A DNA stretch of 64,000 bases from Sequoia sempervirens (lineage: Eukaryota > Streptophyta > Pinopsida > Cupressales > Cupressaceae). The position numbers and the translations under genes are program-made. The DNA lies in NCBI GenBank assembly GCA_007258455.2, contig VDFB02047230.1:161704635-161768634 (forward strand), in the 5' to 3' direction. The notes beneath the pieces were generated by a model. That model made no database searches. It was not told the DNA's origin and saw only the letters and a list, made by a program, of their open reading frames with translations. The stretch's first letter is position 1. Every line of letters begins with the position of its first letter. This document shows, piece after piece, positions 21,891 through 33,391 of this stretch.

Positions 21891-23962
21891 TGTGAGAATA
21901 CCTTCAATCAAATCAAGCATTATCTGATGACGCCACCAGTCTTGGTACCACCCGGTGAAGACAAGCCATTATTGTTATATATTGCAACAACAGACATTTC
22001 TTTAGGAGCCTTGCTAGCACAAGAGGATAAAGAGGGAAAGGAACAGGCTATATACTATATCAGCAGGACACTCAATGGACATGAAGTAAACTACACCTTC
22101 ATTGAAAAATCATGCTTAGCAGTAGTATTTGCGACACAAAAATTGCGACACTATATGCTTACTCACACTATCAAACTTGTTGCAAAAATTGATCCTCTCA
22201 AGTATTTACTGAGCAAAGCAGCTTTAACAGGAAGGTTGGCAAAATGGGTCATGCTCCTCAGTGAGTTTGATATTCAGTATGTGGAAAGGCGAGCTATCAA
22301 AGGACAAGTCATCGCCGATCAATTAGCAGAAGCTCCATTATCTGACAGTCATCATATGACCATGGAATTTCCTGATGCAGATATCCTCAATGTAACAACA
22401 CAACCATGGAAACTCTACTTCGATGGATCCTACACACAACATGGATCAGGAGCAGGAATTCTATTTGTCACACCTCTTGGGCACACAATCCCGCGATCAT
22501 ACAGGCTTACCTTCCGTTGCACTAACAATGTGGCAGAATATGAAGCTTTGATCCTTGGAATTAAAGTGGCTATTGAATGGAAAATCAAAGAACTACAGGT
22601 GTATGGAGACTCCCAGTTAATCATCTATCAAGTCAACAATGATTATCAAACTAAGGATGACACACTGATTTTGTACAAGAGGTTGGTGGATGACCTACGA
22701 AAGTACTTCATAGAAATAAAATTTGAGCAGATACCAAGATCAGAGAACAAAGCAGCAGATGCCATGGCCACAATAGCATCTCTTCTACAAATGCCTGAAA
22801 TGCAAGATCGTTATCGATTTATTGTAGAACAAGTATCAAATCCTGCATACGCAAATCCCAAATCCCAAACCATAAGCCTCTTAGATAGTGCCCAATCCTC
22901 CATTTATAGAGACATCTATGCTTATCTGAAAGATAATATCTTACCACCAGATCTTTCTCGCAACCAAAAGCGCAACTTCATACGCCAATCCGCCAAACAT
23001 ACCATTATTGCCGACACCCTTTACCGTCGAGGCCTAGATGGTACTCTTTTACGTTGTTTAGAACATGACGAATCCGCATCCGCTTTACACGAGGTCCATG
23101 AAGGAATTTGTGGAACACATTCAAGTGGATTATCTTTAGCCAAGAAACTCCTTCATTTAGGGTATTACTGGCCACACATGGAACAAGAATCTTATCAGTT
23201 TGTCAAAAGATGTTCAAAATGCCAGATACATGGTAATCTTATACATGCACCAGCACAGGAGTTGCATCCATTTGCAACTACATGGCCTTTCTGTCAGTGG
23301 GGATTAGACCTGGTAGGGAAAATTCACCCATCTTCATCTAATGGACACAAGTTCATTATCACAGCAACCGAATATTTTACAAAATGGGTGGAGACAGTTC
23401 CTTTAACCACAATCACTGGAAAGCAAATATCATCTTTCATTCTTAATTATCTCATTTGTAGATATGGGATACCCCAGTCAATCATCACAGATAATGGCAG
23501 GCCTTTCAAGAACCAAGATGTCCAAGAACTATGTGAAAAGTTCCACATCCAACATCGCTTTTCAACCCCATATTACCCTCAAGGTAATGGACAGGCAGAA
23601 GCTTCAAATAAGACAATCCTCAAAATTCTCAAGAAGACTGTAAATGAAGTGGGACGTGATTGGCATGTTCAGCTTAACCCTGCTCTTTGGGCTTACAGGA
23701 CAAGCATCAGAACACCAACAGGAGCTACACCATATGCTCTTGTCTATGGGTCAGAAGCAATATTACCTATTGAGGTAGAAATTCCATCCCTTCGAGTCTC
23801 ACTAAAGGGACTCATTTCAGATGAAGATTATAGGGTCTCTAGACTTCAGGAATTAGAGCTACTTGATGAACGTCGACAACAAGTTGTTAATCATTTGATA
23901 GCCTATCAACAAAGGATGTCTAGAAACTATAATCATAGGGTTAAACCTAGAGTCTTCCAGAT
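21891..23962 (+). pseudogene. Tat-lineage RNase H, second RNase H and integrase
   Basis: The first RNase H lies at about 21927-22360 (YIATTDISLGALLAQ onward). The second, archaeal-type RNase H lies at about 22400-22800 with catalytic D (LYFDGSYTQHGSGAG), E (NVAEYEAL), D (VYGDSQLI) and D (ENKAADAMA). Integrase follows: zinc finger near 23090-23230 (HEVHEGICGTH and CSKCQ), then the core with TATEYFTKW, ITDNGRPF and NGQAEASNKT. The first catalytic position is Glu instead of Asp (TEYF). The frame runs into the N gap, so the integrase end is missing. It is in frame with the RT segment across a single TAG. Confidence 0.9.
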
Positions 23963-24062
23963 NNNNNNNNNNNNNNNNNNNNNNNNNNNNNNNNNNNNNN
24001 NNNNNNNNNNNNNNNNNNNNNNNNNNNNNNNNNNNNNNNNNNNNNNNNNNNNNNNNNNNNNN
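23963..24062. other. Assembly gap of 100 N
   Basis: The run is exactly 100 N, a conventional size for a gap of unknown length. A Tat integrase enters from the left and a minus-strand Tat-type gag from the right, so at least one LTR pair is missing here. Confidence 0.95.
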
Positions 24063-25872
24063 ATCCATAGGCTCAACATGGGTAACATCTGGAGTGATAT
24101 CATGTTGTTCATTGCTCGTGTCAACAATCATTACATTATTGTTTGAAGGTTCACTAGCCTTGACAAATGAAATATTATGTTTAGGCATAGGATTGGTGAA
24201 AATTTGTAAGTTTTGGTTAGGGGGTGCAATAAATTTATTACCTTGATCATTAACAGCCTCAATGGTCAATTCACTTGAATCAATGAGGTCTTGAACTAAA
24301 TGTTTAAGACGCTTACAATGTTCAGTGTCATGGACATTTTGGCGATGAAAATGGCAATAGGAATTAGGCTTGAAGGTAGGTGGAAATGGTTTGGTGGTAT
24401 CAATGGTTCTAACAATGGGAAAGGTGAGCATCTTTTGTTGAAGTAATTGGTTCATGGTGTTATGGAGGGTATTAGGTAAGGGAGTGAATCATCGGTTTGA
24501 ATCACCATAGTGATAAGGCACGACCAATTTAGTCACTACCACTTGAGGTGAAGTGGGTTGAGGTTGTGGTTGAGAGGGTGGGTTGAATTGTAAAAATCCT
24601 CAAGTTGGTTTGTGAAAAGATTGGGTATTGTTTTGGGTGTTAAGTTCAGTCTTCTCAACTCAGTTAGGAGTGGATTTGAAATCGCGACTAGAAACCAAGT
24701 TGTGGTAATCACATAGGGTTGTACATAGATGCATAAAAGATGGGAATTTCATCATGCTTAATTTATCTTGAAGGTTGGGAGTCAAGTTCTCAATAAACAT
24801 CTTTTGTAGATGTGTATTTGGAATCTTAACTTCAATTTGGGCATATAAAGATTGATAACGTGAAATGAAGTCAGTGACCTTTTCATTGGGATTTTGTCTA
24901 CATTGCATGAGGTCAGCCATGGTCATTTTAGGAGTCATATGAACTTGGAAGTGACTTATAAAAGCCTCCACAAGCTCATTAAAGGAGCAGATTGAATGAT
25001 TGGGCAGATGAGAAAACTACTCTAAGGCAGTGTCTTTCAAGGTTCTAGGAAACAATTTGGCTAAAAGTTTATCTTCAAGAACAAAGTCATTGCATAAGGT
25101 TGTGTAAGCATTAACATGGTTGATATAGGATTTCCTTTTCCTCCATACTTCTCAAATCTAGGCATTTCAACTCCTTGTGGCATCATATTAGGTGAGATCT
25201 ACAGGGATAAAGGGCTACTACAAACAGGGTATGTGGGTGGAGCATTTTGGCCTTGATTGATGGTGGAGATTTGTTGTTGCATGGAAGAGAAAGTGGTGAT
25301 GGAGTGTATGTCATGTTAGGTGAAGTTAAAGGAAGAGTGGGAGGAGTGAATGTTGTAGTAGGGATTTGTGATGCCACAAAGGAAGTACGAATGCTAGGTG
25401 GAACTGTGAAAGAAGGAGTCACATAACTAGCCTATTACATTGTCATGGTTAGTGTAAGTTGGGATGATTGGATAGTTGAAGGGGGAGGAATGTGAGGTCC
25501 TCTTGAGGGACAACAATGTTTACAGAAGGGGAAGTGGAAGAAGTGTGTTTAGTGTAAATTTCAGCAATGTGTTTCATGACTTGCAAACCATCATCACTTT
25601 CAATCAATCAATGAAGATTCTCTATGGCTAGTATAGCGGTAGTGGAATTGTTTTCAAGAGATAGGTCTTGTTGTAGGTGTGCAAAATCTTCATGAATGTT
25701 AATGACCTTTTTCTTGCGGAATGGAATGGGTTTGTGTGTCAACATGCATGGGATGGAAAGGTGAAGGCATAGAAGTGGTATTGTCCATGCCTAGTGTACT
25801 ATTTTCCATACTAGGAGTAGGAGCTCTTGAGATCCCAAGGTCCATAATGAGAGTGTTATCATGGGAAGCCAT
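24063..25872 (-). pseudogene. Second Tat-type gag, frameshifted
   Basis: The start is MASHDNTLIMDLG at 25872. A Pro/Ser/Thr-rich N-terminal part follows (25887-25699 and 25422-25183). The gag domain at 24971-24660 reads MEAFISHFQVHMTPKMTMAD, CRQNPNEKVTDFISRYQSL and MFIENLTPNLQDKL. The zinc-binding-like motif at about 24350 reads CHFHRQNVHDTEHC and is followed by KRLKHLVQDLID, parallel to the motif of the plus-strand Tat element. N- and C-terminal parts are in different frames and stops intervene. The rest of the element is lost in the gap. Confidence 0.75.
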
Positions 25873-26090
25873 GAGCCAGAACTTCATCTCACCAAAGTAT
25901 TATCAATGGGACACCAAAAACTCATACAAGTACCATAGGAAATGGGGTGGATGGAAATGCAATGTAATCTAAGAATGTAAAGTGCAAATAACAAAAATAC
26001 TACTTATTGGAATAGAGATGCAAGTACAAAAAATATAAATGCAGGAAAATGCTAGAAAATTTCTACAAATTTAATGAAAAATGTGCAAAG

Positions 26091-26124
26091 GGACTGATTC
26101 ACCCTGGGTGGCGAATGAGTCCCA
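26091..26124. repeat. Hairpin motif, copy 1
   Basis: GGGACTGATTCACCC faces GGGTGGCGAATGAGTCCC across a single base, an imperfect inverted repeat. Confidence 0.8.
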
Positions 26125-26756
26125 ATATGAAGTTTTTTAGTTTTTTTCAAAAGTTTAAAGATGATTTAAATGCTCTACAGTATGCAATCATAGATGCAAA
26201 ATGCATATTTTTTACTTTTTCCAATGATATGCTATGCAAAAATGAAATCTAAATGAAGTGTTCACTAATGCAAAATGAAAAGTCCTAGAATGCAATAACA
26301 AAACAATATCCTAATTGAATGTTAATGCAAATGGAAACTAAGATGTGATATGTGAATGCAATTAGAAATTCAAAGTGTTCAAGAGTCAAGTTCACCAAAA
26401 TGAAACATAGATTTTTGGTTCCCTAAAGACTTCTCTTGCACTTCTAGGGTTTTTCACCTAAAAGGAGAGAGATATGGCCAACAATGCTTATGATTCACTC
26501 AAATTAGGATGTATGCAATGTTGTTTAATTTAAATGAAGTTAACTAAATGCAATTGACTAATCTAGATGACTGAAAATGAATGCAAAAGAGAAATTAAAG
26601 CTATGTTTGAAAACACATTGTGATATGAAAATAATGAGGAAAATGAAAGAAATATGCAGAACAGAAAGAGAAGGGTCAAATCAAAGTGCACCTGGGAAAA
26701 GTGTGATGATTCTAGAATGTCTTGAATGCTGGTTGAATTCACTAATTTTTCATAGT

Positions 26757-26815
26757 GGGACTCATTTTCCCAAGGTGGTGAATCAATCCTCCTGGTGAAT
26801 CAGTCCTCCTCCTGG
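26757..26815. repeat. Hairpin motif, copy 2, with duplicated right arm
   Basis: GGGACTCATTTTCCC is followed by GGTGGTGAATCAATCCTCC and then by a second right arm GGTGAATCAGTCCTCC. Confidence 0.75.
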
Positions 26816-26884
26816 TGAAAAAGTGTCAGGAGTTGATTTATGTTTGTCGGGATCCAGAATCTGACAAAATTCAGATTTTTCAGT

Positions 26885-26920
26885 CCTAAGGTGGGACTCA
26901 TTTGCCATAGGTGGCGAATC
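26885..26920. repeat. Hairpin motif, copy 3
   Basis: GGGACTCATTTGCC faces GGTGGCGAATCAGTCC. Confidence 0.75.
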
Positions 26921-27549
26921 AGTCCTCTCCCAAATTCCTGTAAAATACAGAGATGATTTTGTAGCACCTGATTTGCAAATGTCTTCTTATCGGGTTGTCG
27001 AAATCAGTTCTGTAGGAAACAGACAGAAAACCTTCTTTAAGCTTGAAATATACTTGAGTTGACTTGAAGCACCTAGTTGACTTGTAAACCAATCTTCAAC
27101 ACCTAAAAGCTTGTCAAATCTACATGCAAAAGGCTGCAAACAAACATGCAATAGGGGAAAAATGGTTAAGGGTTAGTGAATAGGGGTCTGCCATGGTCAA
27201 ACCCCACTTTCGGTAATTAAACCCTTGAAAAGATAATGAAATGAAAGAGAAGATAAACTAATAACATGCAAGTGCTATCAACATACCAAACCCTTGATGA
27301 TGCAAGTCTGAAGTAATGTCAATGGTTGCTTCAAAGTGCTTGAATAGTGCTTGAAAAGATTATGTAAACTACTTGAATGCTTGAGTGAATAGGTGGATAA
27401 GTGAACTTGATGAATGGGGGTTAAATTGAGGTGAAAATAACTTTTTTATACAATTCTTGTGCCTTAGTATCCATTCATACCTCATCACGGGCTGACATCA
27501 AGTGATTTTGAATAAAATCTCGAAAGGAAATTTAAAATATTTTGAATTT

Positions 27550-27590
27550 GGGGCCAAGGGGGACTCATTCGCCACCCATGGTGGATGGGT
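27550..27590. repeat. Hairpin motif, copy 4
   Basis: GGGACTCATTCGCCACCC faces GGTGGATGGGTCCC across two bases. Confidence 0.75.
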
Positions 27591-28039
27591 CCCACCTAGG
27601 ACCTAAAAACATGTGTTAGGGAAAATGTTGTATTTAATGTTATTTGTTGGGATAACATTCAAAAATACACTTAATTAAGTCATATGAGGGCATAAAGGGA
27701 CCAAATAAAGCATGAGAAAGGTGTAAATAGTGAAAATATGCCTAGAAAAGTGTGAAATCTTGTTGCAAGACTTTACAACACTTCAAAATAGGACTTTTTT
27801 AGTGATGAACATGTGATTTTTAGGTGAATTTCATTGAATAGAGTCTAAAAGAATGTAGAAATGGTTTACAACACTTCATAACACCTTCACAAGACGTCGT
27901 TCTTTGAATTTTAGTACCTAAATAAGCATGTTCAAGCCACACTACAACATAAAATCAAAGCAGCATAGTACCAACACCATGAAGCCATACCTAAAAGGAT
28001 ATTAAAATGACAAGGGGCCATTTTTCTATGGCACAACAT

Positions 28040-29040
28040 TTCACTTTTTTTCTTTGTATATTATCCATGTCATGTTTCCCCAATTGGGGCTATTCTCTTT
28101 GTACTTACTCCTCTAGGATATTACATGATCTTATCCTATGATGGTTATTTACTTGCATGATTATATGTTGTATGTTTAATATCATGCTCGCAACTTATGA
28201 TATCATACTTAAGATTACATGTTTACGTTTGATATGACTAGATCATGTTTGTACATCTTATGATACTATGCTTACACTTACTTGCTTATCTTATAGTTCC
28301 ATGTTTACATCTTATTTATCATACTTACATCCAATATTTTCATACTTATGTCATTTATCTTATGCCTACATATCACTTGCTTATAATTCTAATATATCAT
28401 GATATCTTTTACACTTGTTTATTTAGAACCCTATCTATTGTTCTCAACATTAGGAAGCATCTTGTTTCCCCTTGTTACATTGTACTTTCATGCTTATATT
28501 GCATCATATTACATTTACATTATGACCATGATCATAATATGATTCTACCTATGACCCCTTGTACATGATTATTTTAGTTTTGCATAATCATAGATTTTGC
28601 ATATCTTCTCCAATTCCTTACATCGCTTGTATGTAATTAATTGGAGGGGACATATTATAATGCTAATGTTCCTTCAATGATTATCATTATATAGTGACTA
28701 TCTTATGGCTTATGATGACCCCTACACAACCCCTATCACTTTTATTTTGTTGAAAGATCCTTTGCATTCACACCACTCTTTGTTGCGAGCTCCTTCATAG
28801 CCATTTTGTTACTTTTACTTTTTGTTTGTTAACATTATCAAGTAGTTGTCATTTCTATTTCTATTTTTTTGAAATGCTTTCATGTAATTTTGTGCTTGTA
28901 GGTATTGGGATGGAGTGTTTATCATAAGGATTGTGTATCCAAATCTTCATCCATATCTATATCCTTTTAGCAAATGCTTGTTATTTACTTCCATATTGAT
29001 TACTTTTTTTACTTCAACATGCATGATTCATAGTAGTTCA
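28040..29040. repeat. Degenerate low-complexity repeat
   Basis: Variants of ATGTTTACATCTTAT and CATACTTACAT recur irregularly through the first half of this stretch. No protein family is recognisable; the long reading frame at 28245-28568 is only a consequence of the pyrimidine-rich composition. Confidence 0.5.
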
Positions 29041-30491
29041 CTTGCAAGTCAAAATGCAAGTAGAATATAAGGGTAAAAAGTGCACACCTTGTGATCTACC
29101 GCTCTCTTTTGGATTCACTTTGACCCATTTATCCCATATGCTAGTAATATTGCATGTATACAAGTGGCATGTTATGCATAAAAGCTGGCAACTAATTAGA
29201 GCCTTGATTGAAATTGACTCCATTCAACCCAAAGAGTCTAGACCCAATTTGAATGTTTTCCATTCCATAATGTAGGTCAATTTCATAGGTGCAAATTCAA
29301 ACCTATACCAAAACTCTAAATATGCATATCTAACGTTGGATTTTAAAATTCAAATTTATTTATGGGCCCAAGCCTACCCCTACTAGTTGTTCCTTACCAA
29401 CTTGAGCATGAAAAATGTGCATGCTAGGGTGTCCTATAAAAAGACTAATGCTAACTCATTTAATGATGAACTAAAATCTATTTACACATTCATTGCATCA
29501 ATTGAGCATCATCTTCACATCAACTTACATCAACATTTGTATAATTAGAACATATTAGACATATTCCATGATTGCTTGACAAGTCTTTGATCCTTGTTCA
29601 AGACTATTAAATCTACTCAAAGTGCTTGACTAAAGAGAATAACCCCTACACAACAAAATTGCATGGTATCTATACATATCACTATTCTTAGGTAATAAAG
29701 GAAAGAAGGTTGTTGCAAGTCACAATTGCATTTTTTTACATTTAGGTCAAAGCCACATTTGTATGAGAACAAGAACACCATACAAGTCAGTCTACAATTT
29801 GTTAAAACCATAATGTTATAGATCTAATAGTAGAATACCTAATTAAAATTTTAAGCACAATCTTCAACAAAATACTCCATTATCACTTAAATTAAATCCT
29901 TGTTCTTATTTAAAAAATATATTTTATATTATTACTATCTCAACTCATTTACCTAAATTATATTCATTTCAAGTTTAATGGTTTTATTCTTCTATAATTA
30001 AATAATAATATTATTAGTAATATATGAATTTATAAAAGATCACCTCTCGTACAATTTCCAACTTGTAGTACAAGTCATCCCATTTAGTACGATATTAAAA
30101 CAATGTTGTTTCAATTTAAAAGAACTGAAAGTCTGTTGGGAAATCAAATCAGATTTTATATATTAACCAGCATCATTTGTGGGATATTGAATACAAGCCT
30201 TTGTGTTTCAGAGATACTGTTTGAAAGTTTGTCTGGATTTGAGTTTGGATCCTCCATTAATGCCGAAGTGGATATGTGTGGTACTTAGAAGATTGAATGG
30301 TGAAAGGAGAGTTTTAATTGCATTTAAGGTGTATTTCGTGAAGCATATTGTTCTGAATTTCAGTATAAAAAATCTATGGGAAACATGCATTTGGGGTCTG
30401 CAAATATATTTTATCTGCCTCCTTGCCTTGATTGCTCTATCAATTTCGTATTATCTTCACTGAGTTTTTTCACCTGAATAATCTATTCCTG
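29041..30491. other. Non-coding DNA upstream of the host gene
   Basis: No gene, LTR or clear repeat is seen. The last few hundred bases should contain the promoter of the gene starting at 30555. Confidence 0.5.
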
Positions 30492-30499
30492 TATATAAA
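30492..30499 (+). promoter_or_regulatory. TATA box of the host gene
   Basis: TATATAAA lies 63 bases before the ATG at 30555, compatible with a short 5' untranslated region of about 30 bases. Confidence 0.55.
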
Positions 30500-30554
30500 C
30501 CAATCGACAAGGGAACAATTTTGATCTTTCAAAAATTTTCATATTGTTCTAAAA

Positions 30555-33173
30555 ATGGAAGAATACGAGTATAACAGAGGAATGAACTGCAGCTTTCTGA
30601 AAAGCATTGGGACATTGAATATAACAAACTTTGCTGCAAATGTATCGCCTAAGCTTTCAGCAAGAGATTCATATACTGGGTCTCCTGATTTGGCGGATGA
30701 TTTCAGTGATGTGTTTGGAGGGTCTCCAAAGTATATTGCACTGAAGCGATTCAAAGATCCTCGAAAAGCCTATTCACTGTTGCAGCCTTCGGGTGGGTTT
30801 TCAGGCGTAGTACAGTCTGAGGTTTCTGTATTTGGAGAAACCAGGAGAAGATATGTCAGTGATGAATTCTACAATGATATATTTAGTGGAGATACGGTTT
30901 CTAATGGCGGAGAAATTTCTGTCAAGTGTTCGGTAACTTCGAGATCAACATCCAGGAATCTCAGTCCTGCTCAGACTACTCTTCCCAGGATTGAATACAA
31001 GACCTTGGGCAATAGATCTCCGTCGGCTCCAAAGCTCAGGTATTTCGATTGTCCAACTTTGTTGAGTATTAAATCTTTCAGTTTTCTGCAGTTGATTTTC
31101 ATTTTCAAAGAGGTTTCTTTGTTGTCCATAGTCGAACGGATAAATTCAAATGCAGTCAATCCAGGAACATTTTTGTAAATATGTTGATTATGGTAAAATA
31201 TTATGAAACACAGGATTCTGGGAAAAAGCTCTTAAAATTTTGTTTTGCATTGTATAATTAAGACCCGAACCAGAAAATTATTTATCTTCCTGTTTTTGCA
31301 TATCTGCATATTTTTTTGCATTTCTCAACGAAGATTTGCTCTGTTTCTGCATTTGTCAAACTCAAATGCAATCAATCGAGAAACTTTTTTGGAAATAAGT
31401 TGATTATGGAAAAACAATATAAAACACAGGATTTTGGTATAAAACTTCTAAAATTTTGTTTTGCATTGTATAATAAAGCCCTGAATCGGAAAATTATTTT
31501 TCTCTCTGTTTTAGCATGTCTGCATATTTTCTTAGATTTTTCATAAAAAAATTGTTCTGCTTTTACATTTGATAAACTCAAATACAATCGGACGAGAAAC
31601 TTTTTTGGAAATAATTATGGTAAACCGTGAAACAATATGAAATACAGGTTTTTGGGGGAACATTTTTCTCTGTTTTTGCATTTCTGTATATTTACTTGGA
31701 TTTCTTAAAAAACAAAATTGTTCTGTTTCTGCATGTCTGTGTAAGTTTTCTTGGATTTCTTCGACTGAAAATAGGCTAATGAATGCCTTGTTTTGTTCAG
31801 GCAGTCCGTAAACTCCTCAAAACAAGCAGAGTATCCGTCTTTTGGCATATCTTCACATCGTGGTCCTTATTCACCTGATCCTTCCTCAGATCTTCTAGAA
31901 ATTCCTTCTGCACATTGCAGTAAACCCTCCAAAATATTATCTGAGGGAAAACAGGGGCTTAAAAAGAAGCAAGAACTTGGTGTGTTTCCTCCACGAAGCT
32001 CTAACTCGCGATTTCAAACTTTTCTGGAACCAAGCGCATCTATACCAGGAAGTCCAGCTATATCATGCAGCAATACATCTGATGATGATGAATTGGGGGA
32101 GAATATTCAACGATTGTATAAGCATATAAGTGGGGGAGTTTCTAGGCTGGCTGCAGAAAAACATGGCTCAGATAGTGCTGAAGGATCTATTTCAGGAGAA
32201 AAGGATGGCAATGGTTTTGAAAAATCCCGAGAATTGGCTAGCAATGGGTCTTTCCAACGATTATTAGTTTCCCCGCTTGAGGATCTTCAGCTAAAACATA
32301 AGTTAAGGACCTGTGGAGATTGGTTTTCGGAGTCCGAAGGGTTGCATTCAAATAAAGAAAGTGGATCCCTTCCAGTAGACGCATTGGGGTTTTTCTCAAC
32401 CACAGAAATTCATTCAAACATTGGGATCTCTAACACACAAGTAAGCCAAGAGATTGGAGCCAAACGATTTAGCACAAATGATACTGATAGTGGTGAAGAA
32501 TCAGATGAACTTGGATCATACGTAATCGAGATTGACAACAAGAGAGGGGAGACTAATGTTTTTCTTCCTGAAAGGGACATTGGAATAGATATTAGCAATG
32601 CTCATAATCTGTTGATTTCATCGATGAAAGAAACAATGGAAAATGCCAAAAAGGAATCTCTTCCAAATAGGCCAAGGAAACATTGGAATCACAATATCAA
32701 AGAGAGTAAATTGAGACTATCCAGTTTATTACAGGAGACATGTAATTTTGATCCTTTAAGCGAAGCAGAAGCAAGGATGCAAACATTACAAACTATCAAA
32801 GGAAAGGGACGGGGCAGGGAGTCCAGCAAAATGCCACCTAAACCAAATATACCTGAAACATCTTCATGGCCAACTCTAACTCCAGCAGTGGAACAAAATG
32901 CAACAGAAGATTTGCTAAAAGAAATCAAGATGGCAGCTCCATGGGATCCATATACTATTGATCCTTCAACTATGGTATGTTTTGAAATGGCTTATTCCAT
33001 TAATTGCCTTAAAAAATATATATGTAGTCTGGCTAACTTTCAATAAAAATAAACTAATTTGTTGGACTATTCCACCAAATATGAAGGTGAAGGAGGTTTC
33101 TAATGGGATAAAGAAATGGCACCATCAACAACCAGTGGTTTTCCGAGAAATGCCACTTGCATCAGAAAGACAA
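30555..33173 (+). CDS. Auxilin/JAC1-like protein, N-terminal exons (J domain not in window)
   Basis: Exon 1 is 30555-31039, from an ATG in good context to CAG/GTATTT. Intron 1 is 31040-31800, ending TTTTGTTCAG. Exon 2 is 31801-32974, ending ATG/GTATGT. Splicing keeps the frame and gives 553 codons. A weaker exon 3 at 33087-33173 is in phase and bounded by AG and GTATAA. FSDVFGG at residues 50-56 is the motif near the N terminus of plant auxilin-like J-domain proteins, including JAC1 (needed for chloroplast movement), and SYVIEI in exon 2 also fits. The middle is Ser-rich and disordered, as in that family. The C-terminal J domain (HPDK) is not found; it may lie beyond a long intron, or the gene may be truncated. 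Family assignment is moderate. Confidence 0.5.
31130..31735 (+). repeat. Triplicated ~217-bp unit in intron 1
   Basis: Three diverged head-to-tail copies start near 31131, 31350 and 31565; the last is partial. Landmarks repeated in order are CAAATGCAATCAATC, GGAAATAAGTTGATTATGG, AACACAGGATT, TTTTGTTTTGCATTG and GAAAATTATTT. All lie within the intron and keep both splice sites intact. Confidence 0.8.
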
Positions 33174-33309
33174 GTATAACGCAGGTGCATATTTGGCTGC
33201 ATTTTTTTCCTTTTCTTGTGGGCGTCAGTTTGAAGTTTGAACTTGAACTACTTATTAAATTTAGTGACTTTGTAATGTTTTGTTAAAAAATCTTTTTGTA
33301 GCACAATAG

Positions 33310-33391
33310 AATCTGCTTTCCATTCACATTGCAGGAGAAAACATTTTTTCAATCTGCTTTCCATCCACATTGCAGGAGAAAACACTTTTTC
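33310..33391 (+). repeat. 41-bp tandem duplication downstream of the host exons
   Basis: Two copies of a 41-base unit start AATCTGCTTTCCAT at 33310 and 33351 and differ at two bases. Each contains CATTGCAGGAG, a possible splice acceptor. Confidence 0.85.

Larger units (their letters stand above)
13572..23962 (+). mobile_element. Tat-lineage Ty3/gypsy retrotransposon, 3' end lost in a gap
   Basis: The order is LTR, tRNA-Lys-type primer site, a 2.3 kb leader with repeat arrays and a basic ORF, gag, protease with G-patch, RT, RNase H, a second RNase H and integrase. The second, archaeal-type RNase H and the RT motif CTDFRDLNKACPKDDFPFPN place it in the Tat/Ogre lineage. Only three lesions are visible: a TGA at 18316, a one-base deletion near 19241 and a TAG at 21888. 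It is the youngest-looking element here. The integrase C terminus and 3' LTR fall in the N gap. Confidence 0.85.
25880..28020 (-). repeat. Probable leader/LTR of the second Tat-type element
   Basis: The stretch lies upstream of the minus-strand gag, has no coding capacity, and carries four copies of an imperfect hairpin motif. No primer site could be recognised: the minus strand reads TGGTGTCCCATTGATAATA at about 25917, which I cannot match to a tRNA. The LTR boundary is therefore unknown. Confidence 0.4.

Noticed and set aside
28245..28568. 107-codon hydrophobic reading frame
   Set aside because: Composition is dictated by TTACAT/CTTAT repeats; it looks membrane-like only because of T-rich codons.
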